Source: an uncultured Lactobacillus sp.
GTDB taxonomy: Bacteria; Bacillota; Bacilli; Lactobacillales; Lactobacillaceae
Reading direction: 5' to 3'
DNA length: 64,000 bases
Assembly: GCF_947367125.1 (NCBI RefSeq)
Contig: NZ_CANBCQ010000006.1
Span: 1-64,000 of the forward strand
Each line of letters opens with the position of its first letter. Position 1 is the first letter of the stretch. Shown in pieces: positions 59,359 to 64,000 of the stretch. The position numbers and the translations under genes are program-made. The notes under the pieces are model-generated. The model worked only from the letters and a program-made list of their open reading frames with translations. It was not told the DNA's origin and did not search any database.

Positions 59359-59369
59359 TTTAAGTTCTT

Positions 59370-60882
59370 TTATTTACAATTTATCTGGATCTTCTCTTGC
59401 CATGGTAAATAAGCTTCAAGGGTTTCCGAATCTAGAATCTCTTCATTCGGTAATTTCTGAAGCAAATAATTCAAGTACTTTTCAGGATCAAGGCCATTTC
59501 TCTTGGCAGTTTCAATTAAGCTTAGAATAAAGCCACTTGCAGTAGCACCCTCAAAACTTTGAGAAAATAACCAATTCTTCCGGCCCATGACGAGTGATTT
59601 TACAGCGCGTTCGGCCTTATTGTTAGATAATTCTAAATTGCCATCAAGCAAGACATGCTCAAAAGTAGCTTGATGCTTGAGGGTATAATTAATGGCTCTT
59701 CCCAATTTAGAGCCTGGCAAAACGGTGATTTTATTTTTCTCACACCAGTTGAAGAACTCTTGCATCAGAGGCTTGAGCTTTGCTTGTCTTAGCTGGTAAC
59801 GTTCTTGTTTGCTCAAATTCTCCCAGGTTTGTTCTAAGTAAAACATGCGATTGCAGTAGTTGAGTCCTTTTTGGGCAAGGGACTTTTCAGAAGCCTGTTG
59901 TGGTACGGCTTCGTGAAACTTTCTTCTAACATGAGCCCAGCAGCCAACTAAAGTTGCTTTCGGCAATTGCTCATAAGCCTGCCACATATCACAGTGTAAA
60001 TAACCGGGATAGTTTCCTAAAAAGTTTAAGGCAACCTTGCCACTCCGGGAAGGATCATGATGATAGAGTGTAATCCCGTATTGATCATGTTTGCCTGAAA
60101 GGAAGACCCAATAGTAAGTCTTGATTGTTTTACTTTCTAAGACTGTGTAATAAGTTTCATCGGCATGTAAAATTGGCCGCATTAACAGCTTTTGCTTAAG
60201 CAGATCATACACTGGTTTAAAGTAGTATTGACTGCTTTTCAAATCCCAATAATTTAATATCTGTCTTGAAACTTCTAGTCCCATCTTCTTCCAGTCGCTT
60301 TCTTGGCGATAGTCCGGCACCTTCATTTCATATTTTTGATAAAGTGAATGAGCGATGAGTGAAGCTGAACCTAGACCATGGTTTAGGGGAGCTTTAGGTA
60401 CTGCAGCTTTAATGATCTTGTCGCTAAGATTTCTTTGACTGCAATATTTACATTTGTAAGCATGTTGGATATGGTCTAGCCTTTTAAGTTGAGCTGGGAT
60501 AAACAATAATTCTTGGCAAACTGACTGCTTGCCTATTTCAATCAGTTCATGATGACAATCAGGACAATGCTTGTCGCCTAAATCATGGTGAACCTCTTCA
60601 GCTGGAAGGGCAGCTAGTAAGTCAGCACGCTTTCGTTTGTGAGCTTGTCTTTTATAAGTAATAGTCTGAACGGCGGCGTCGGGGACGTTCTCCGTCATCT
60701 TGAGCATCAGGTTCATCAAAGAGACTTGTTTGTCCATTTAAAGGCATTTGTTCTGAAGATTTGCCATAACGTTTTTGCGTTAAGTAAGCTACTTGTTCAC
60801 GGAGGAGCTTGATTTCATCAGTTAAGTTTTGAATAGTAGTTGCTTGTTGTGCAATAATCTTTTCCAAATTTTCTTGTAACAT
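59370..60882 (-). pseudogene. tnpC: IS66 transposase TnpC, frameshifted
   Basis: Main part (59370 to about 60690, 455-codon frame) has the zinc-finger-like CPDCHH ... CKYCSQ, the DDE core with HADETYYTVL (D) and HCDMWQAYE (D), and LSNNKAERAVKSLVMGRKNW (E). The N-terminus (MLQENLEKIIAQQATTIQNL, then QKRYGKSSEQMPLNGQTSLF) is encoded in the adjacent frame ending at 60652. The frames meet at CCCC near 60680-60683: with CCC the text would read GERPDAAVQTI continuously. So a one-base insertion has split an otherwise full gene; real decay or sequence error. Confidence 0.82.
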
Positions 60883-60946
60883 GAGTTAAACTTCCTCCTA
60901 AATTTATTAGTTAAAAGAATATCAAAAAAGCGTGCGATGTCAAGTG

Positions 60947-61282
60947 TTAGTAGAATTCGCACGCTTTCGTGTTCTTTATTTTTGGATTGATTGCGAAGCC
61001 CTTCATTAGCCAGTCGACCTGCTCAGAAGATAAAGCTTGAACTTCATTTTGATTCCTAGGCCAGTTCAATTTTCCATTTTCAAATCTTTTGTAGAGCAGC
61101 CAAAAACCTTGTCCGTCCCAATAAAGGGCTTTGAAGCCGCCGCAAAAGAGGAAGACTTTGCCGCTAAAAGGATCAAGTTCAAACTGTTCTTTGACTAAAG
61201 TTGCTAGTCCATCAATGCCTTTACGCAGATCCGTCTTGCCGCAAACGATATAGACTTGCCCTAAGTCACTGAGCTTAATCAT
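60947..61282 (-). CDS. tnpB: IS66 accessory protein TnpB (Orf2)
   Basis: 111 aa, IS66_Orf2 family. LGQVYIVCGKTDLRKGIDGL, FLFCGGFKALYWDGQGFWLL and YKRFENGKLNWP are the family signature. Needed for IS66 transposition, mechanism unknown; unrelated to the RNA-guided TnpB at 24638. Overlaps tnpA by 4 bp (ATGA). Confidence 0.92.
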   Translation of the reverse strand: MIKLSDLGQVYIVCGKTDLRKGIDGLATLVKEQFELDPFSGKVFLFCGGFKALYWDGQGFWLLYKRFENGKLNWPRNQNEVQALSSEQVDWLMKGFAINPKIKNTKACEFY

Positions 61283-61470
61283 GGCAAGACTTTCTCAAGC
61301 AGCTTATTCATAATTTCAGGATCTAAGCTGCTGTAAAAATTCAGCTCTAAGTCATTCTTCTTTAAACTAAGCAACAGATTATTGCGTGGTGGACGAGCCT
61401 TCTTAGGTTTAGAAGAGTGGCCAAGTGCCACAATGGGTTGTTGTTTTTCGATCATATTCTTAACCTCCAT
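61279..61470 (-). CDS. tnpA: IS66 small protein TnpA (Orf1)
   Basis: 63 aa. MEVKNMIEKQQPIVALGHSS and then KPKKARPPRNNLLLSLKKND are as in Lactobacillus IS66 Orf1. Shorter than the proteobacterial TnpA. The site GGAGGTTAAG lies upstream. Stop overlaps the tnpB start. Confidence 0.78.
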   Translation of the reverse strand: MEVKNMIEKQQPIVALGHSSKPKKARPPRNNLLLSLKKNDLELNFYSSLDPEIMNKLLEKVLP

Positions 61471-61539
61471 TAAATTGATGAGATTAGAATACCTGAAAAA
61501 TACGGACTAAAAAAGATACTCGGTTATATGACGCTTACC

Positions 61540-61685
61540 CTAGTTTCGCTGAGATTTTTGAAAGAAATTTCATCATCAGAGATTTGATTGCACGCTCAGC
61601 TTTGTTTTTGAACAACTCCAAATGATCATCCAATAGAACGTACATGAAAACTTTAAGACATAATTGAGTGATGTGTTTAACTTTG
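61540..61685 (-). pseudogene. C-terminal fragment of an older IS66 TnpC
   Basis: Minus-strand text VFMYVLLDDHLELFKNKAER then AIKSLMMKFLSKISAKL matches the active TnpC (HVLLDGNLELSNNKAERAVK). It is cut at 61538 by the intact IS66 and at about 61688 by the plus-strand remnant. Confidence 0.72.
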
Positions 61686-61688
61686 AAT

Positions 61689-62010
61689 GTAAGCGTTAAA
61701 TAACCAAGCAAGTGATTAGGATTTTCAGCTAAACTGATCTTATCAAGTTCAGGAGGTATTTCTATGAAAAAGGAAAAGCATCAGATCATTCCTTTAGCAC
61801 CCGGGCGCTGCTAAAGACAATATGATTTTGCTAAGCATCAAGCACAATGATTACAGATTTGACCTATACAGAATATGGATCAGGATTTTATTAAAGAAAT
61901 TCTGCGTGATCTGCCATGATTAATTTTCGTGATTTGGGTCAGGTCTACATAGTTTGTGGAAAGACTGACATGAGAAAAGGGATTGCCTTGTTTGAGGTAA
62001 TAGTTTCAAA
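61689..62010 (+). mobile_element. Plus-strand IS66 remnant (end, tnpA and tnpB fragments)
   Basis: GTAAGCGTTA at 61689-61698 matches the IS66 end. ATG 61764 (site AGGAGGT) begins a tnpA-like MKKEKHQIIPLAPGRC-stop. At 61916 a tnpB-like MINFRDLGQVYIVCGKTDMR KG is seen, soon lost. Orientation is opposite to the intact IS66. Confidence 0.7.
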
Positions 62011-62100
62011 AAGTTCTAACATAGGCTCAACAGCAAATCGAGGTGGTCTACGCTAGCTGGTCATATATTTGCCACATATTGCAATGGCTGCAGTGCATAC

Positions 62101-62310
62101 TTATCTAAAAAAATCAGTAGATACTTGTTCGCTTTTAGCTTGGTAATAATGATACATGGGGTACCGGACAAAAGCTATCCAGTAAAATAATAGGAGGTGT
62201 CCGTCTAAAACATTGTAATGTGTTTCATCGATCTGCAGAATAGGCTGCTTGACTTGTTTGCTTTTGAGCAAGTCTTCATTGGTTTTAAAGTAGTAATCAG
62301 TACACTTCAA
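62101..62310 (-). pseudogene. Middle fragment of an older IS66 TnpC
   Basis: Minus-strand frame KCTDYYFKTNEDLLKSKQVK then QPILQIDETHYNVLDGHLLL matches the DDE block of TnpC (RPILHADETYYTVLESKTIK). With the fragment at 61540-61685 it forms one old tnpC interrupted by the plus-strand remnant. Confidence 0.72.
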
Positions 62311-62548
62311 TTAATATTTTGCAGCTTAAAACCTCGGCCTTTTCTAATAGTTTTCTTACAGAAAATTTTACTTCATATTTTTGATAAAAACTATACGCGA
62401 TAATTTATGTAGTCTCATAGTTCTGATTCAAAAGCACTCTGTTAACCAGTGCTTTAATCATTTTGTTGATAAGTCAGTGTATGACGTAACGAAGTTAGCA
62501 AAAATTTCCTAAAACAATAATTTTAGAAGATACTTTGCTATTTAATGT
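62311..62548. other. IS66 debris and gap before the phosphoglycerol transferase
   Basis: Weak TnpC-like text continues to about 62400 on the minus strand (KIFCKKTIRKGRGFKLQNI-type). From 62404 to 62548 I see no gene or clear terminator. Confidence 0.35.
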
Positions 62549-64000
62549 TTACTTTATAGTAAAAAATGTAGATTTATGAGAATAATTATTGCCAGCAGTT
62601 AAGTCATATTGAATCATCAAATATTCATTCCATAATTTCTTTTGTGATTTTGTTAGTTTTGTCTTCTTGCCATTTTTGTTAATAAATTGTGCATTCGAGG
62701 ACTTACCAGTCGAGTCGACAGAAAAAGCGGGTAATTTATTATATATTTGAGTCAACAATGCTTGATATGGTGTTACTTTTGAATTAGTTTGTTTTAATGT
62801 CATAGCAATGAAGTTGCTTGGAGAAACATATTTTATATGTTTTTTAAGATTTTTAGCTCCATTTTTTCTAGCAGCAATATTCGAATATATAAAGTAATCT
62901 GTTTCATGCAGTTTAATTCCGTCTTTTGTCATGTTATTAGCGTAACCTACTGCTGGTAAATGATCACCATAAAAAACTAATGTGATTGGTCGCTTAAGCT
63001 TATTAATTTTTTCTATTGTATTTTTTATTTCTCGGTCAGAGTATTGAAGTCCAGTTGAAAATGTGCTGATTGCCTTATCATCGCTTTTATTTTTAGATTT
63101 AACTTTTATGTCATTTTTCTTATAAAGATTGTTGTATGGATAGTGATTTTGCATTGTTATTAGATTAATATATTGTGGCTTAGTGTATCTGGCCAATTGA
63201 TCTAATAAATTAGAATATGCTGTTTTGTCTGATTGATAACTATTTTTACCAATTTTGTGTAAATGCTTAATGGGTGCTTTTTTATTTCCTAAATAGTAAA
63301 ATTTGTTGAATTTAAATTTGTGGTAATTAGGTACTCTATTGTAAAATTCTCCCGTATATGGATGTATTCCTACCGAATAAGGAAATTCTTGATTAAAAGT
63401 TGGAATAAATGATTCATGAGGTACTAACTGTGTATATGGAGAAGACATTGTTGGTGAAAAGTTGCAGGTAGCAAATCCAGTAAGAGACATGTACTCCATG
63501 TTAGCGGTGCCCCCGCCATATCCTGAACTCATCATGACTCCAGAAGTAGTATTTTGTTTGATTTTATCAACATTAGGAATAGGATTAGAGCTTAATTGTA
63601 TTCCTGGAACTCGTCTGGGATCTGAAAAAGCTTCACTTAAATTGAAGATAACAGTTTGATTTGAAATATCATTTTTTCTGTTTTTATTTATTTTTATTGA
63701 TAGTTTTTGGTATTTCTTTACGATTTTATCTATTGTTGTCTTTGAGTAATTGTGTGGCTGAGGCATGATTTGGACGTCAATATTATTTAGAAATTGAAGA
63801 AGTATACCATTATTTTTGGCTCCCCAAACTTGATTCCAAAAAGATGGGTCGTTACCGATAGCTGAGTTTATTTTTGGAAAAATAGTATTTGTATGATTCC
63901 AGAAATTTGTACTACCAAAGAGAATAATTGATATGATTATCCATGATATTCTATTTAGAGAATTCATTTTGGAAACTGGTTTGTGTCGAGTAAGCCATAT
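62549..64000 (-). CDS. LTA-synthase-like phosphoglycerol transferase (partial)
   Basis: The frame is open to the right edge of the window, reading WLTRHKPVSK before the internal Met at 63967, so the N-terminus (normally several TM helices) lies outside. A last TM segment (about ISWIIISIILFGSTNF) precedes the alkaline-phosphatase/sulfatase domain with VIFNLSEAFSDPRRVPG, the catalytic Thr in GGGTANMEYMSLTGF, and VFYGDHLPAVG for metal binding. Such proteins add glycerol phosphate to LTA or polysaccharides. Being next to the EPS cluster suggests polymer decoration, but IS66 debris separates them. Confidence 0.85.
   Translation of the reverse strand: MWLTRHKPVSKMNSLNRISWIIISIILFGSTNFWNHTNTIFPKINSAIGNDPSFWNQVWGAKNNGILLQFLNNIDVQIMPQPHNYSKTTIDKIVKKYQKLSIKINKNRKNDISNQTVIFNLSEAFSDPRRVPGIQLSSNPIPNVDKIKQNTTSGVMMSSGYGGGTANMEYMSLTGFATCNFSPTMSSPYTQLVPHESFIPTFNQEFPYSVGIHPYTGEFYNRVPNYHKFKFNKFYYLGNKKAPIKHLHKIGKNSYQSDKTAYSNLLDQLARYTKPQYINLITMQNHYPYNNLYKKNDIKVKSKNKSDDKAISTFSTGLQYSDREIKNTIEKINKLKRPITLVFYGDHLPAVGYANNMTKDGIKLHETDYFIYSNIAARKNGAKNLKKHIKYVSPSNFIAMTLKQTNSKVTPYQALLTQIYNKLPAFSVDSTGKSSNAQFINKNGKKTKLTKSQKKLWNEYLMIQYDLTAGNNYSHKSTFFTIK

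Larger units (their letters stand above)
59295..61538 (-). mobile_element. IS66-family insertion sequence
   Basis: 2244 bp bounded by GTAAGCGTCA (59295-59304) and TGACGCTTAC (61529-61538), the IS66 terminal motif, with partial identity further in. Gene order tnpA-tnpB-tnpC on the minus strand is typical. No 8-bp target duplication is seen (GATGGAAA against CCTAGTTT), so one side has rearranged. It sits between the end of the EPS cluster and an older IS66 remnant. Confidence 0.9.

Noticed and set aside
1..64000. CRISPR array
   Set aside because: No regularly spaced repeat series was seen, and no Cas gene; TnpB at 24638 belongs to IS607.
1..64000. Prophage or plasmid origin
   Set aside because: No phage structural genes, integrase with att sites, or replication initiator was found.

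Overview
The window reads as a low-GC Gram-positive chromosome, most likely a Lactobacillus sensu stricto (acidophilus/crispatus/helveticus/amylovorus group). Supporting signs are strong AGGAGG ribosome binding sites, a mannose PTS with a DUF956 gene, a fermentative AdhE, LuxS, a T-box ahead of a methionine gene, several secreted NlpC/P60 and CAP proteins, LCP proteins, and an EPS cluster in the usual lactobacillar order. The species is inferred from gene content only.

Layout. 1-500: 3' end of an rRNA operon (23S end, 5S, tRNA-Asn). 760-3930: mannose-family PTS operon. 3976-6884: LysR regulator, a hexapeptide acetyltransferase and an APC amino-acid permease. 7196-11821: adhE, with a cre-like box and a Rex-like operator in front of it, then glmS. 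12178-17791: mannitol operon (PRD regulator, EIICB, EIIA, Mtl1P dehydrogenase), with a cre overlapping the -35 box of the mtlA promoter. 17938-26366: a decayed accessory stretch with a CAP-domain pseudogene, an IS3-family element, an intact CPBP protease gene plus a broken copy, a T-box/small ORF/MetE-like/luxS operon, a broken XRE regulator, an IS607-type element (serine recombinase plus TnpB) and an immunity-like ORF. 26447-40837: mostly housekeeping genes (pepF, LCP, DUF554, GNAT, ABC-F, ThrE pair, C39 peptidase, a NrdI/NrdF-like pair, an O-antigen-ligase-like membrane protein, DUF2187, a guanylate-kinase-like NTPase). A candidate 6S-like RNA lies at 34309-34492. 41008-43629: three secreted NlpC/P60 hydrolases. 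44345-44660: a candidate type I toxin-antitoxin locus. 44756-47065: CAP protein and HflX. 47414-59122: complete Wzy-type exopolysaccharide cluster (LCP, Wzz, Wze, Wzb, priming transferase, five glycosyltransferase-type genes, Wzy, Wzx). 59295-62400: an IS66 element inserted next to nested older IS66 debris. 62549-64000: the start of an LTA-synthase-like phosphoglycerol transferase running off the window.

How it works together. The window is dominated by sugar uptake and its control (mannose and mannitol PTS), redox balance (AdhE under a likely Rex operator, Mtl1P dehydrogenase) and the cell surface (GlmS supplying amino sugar, LCP proteins, NlpC/P60 hydrolases, EPS assembly). In the EPS cluster EpsE loads the first sugar on undecaprenyl phosphate, the glycosyltransferases extend it, Wzx flips the unit, Wzy polymerises it, Wzz/Wze/Wzb set chain length and LCP proteins probably attach it to the wall. 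The AT-rich part (about 51700-59100) looks exchanged relative to the conserved 5' genes.

Most interesting items: (i) two convergent RNAs around 44345-44660 that share a terminator hairpin and a 12-bp direct repeat and include a 36-residue hydrophobic ORF, the architecture of a Fst/par-like type I toxin-antitoxin system; (ii) a NrdF-like protein next to NrdI that has lost four of the six di-metal ligands; (iii) an orphan approximately 184-nt RNA with a 6S-like fold; (iv) a mannitol EIICB with an extra C-terminal EIIB-like domain in which the phosphorylated Cys is replaced by His. Three genes carry one extra base in a homopolymer or short run, which may be real decay or sequence error.
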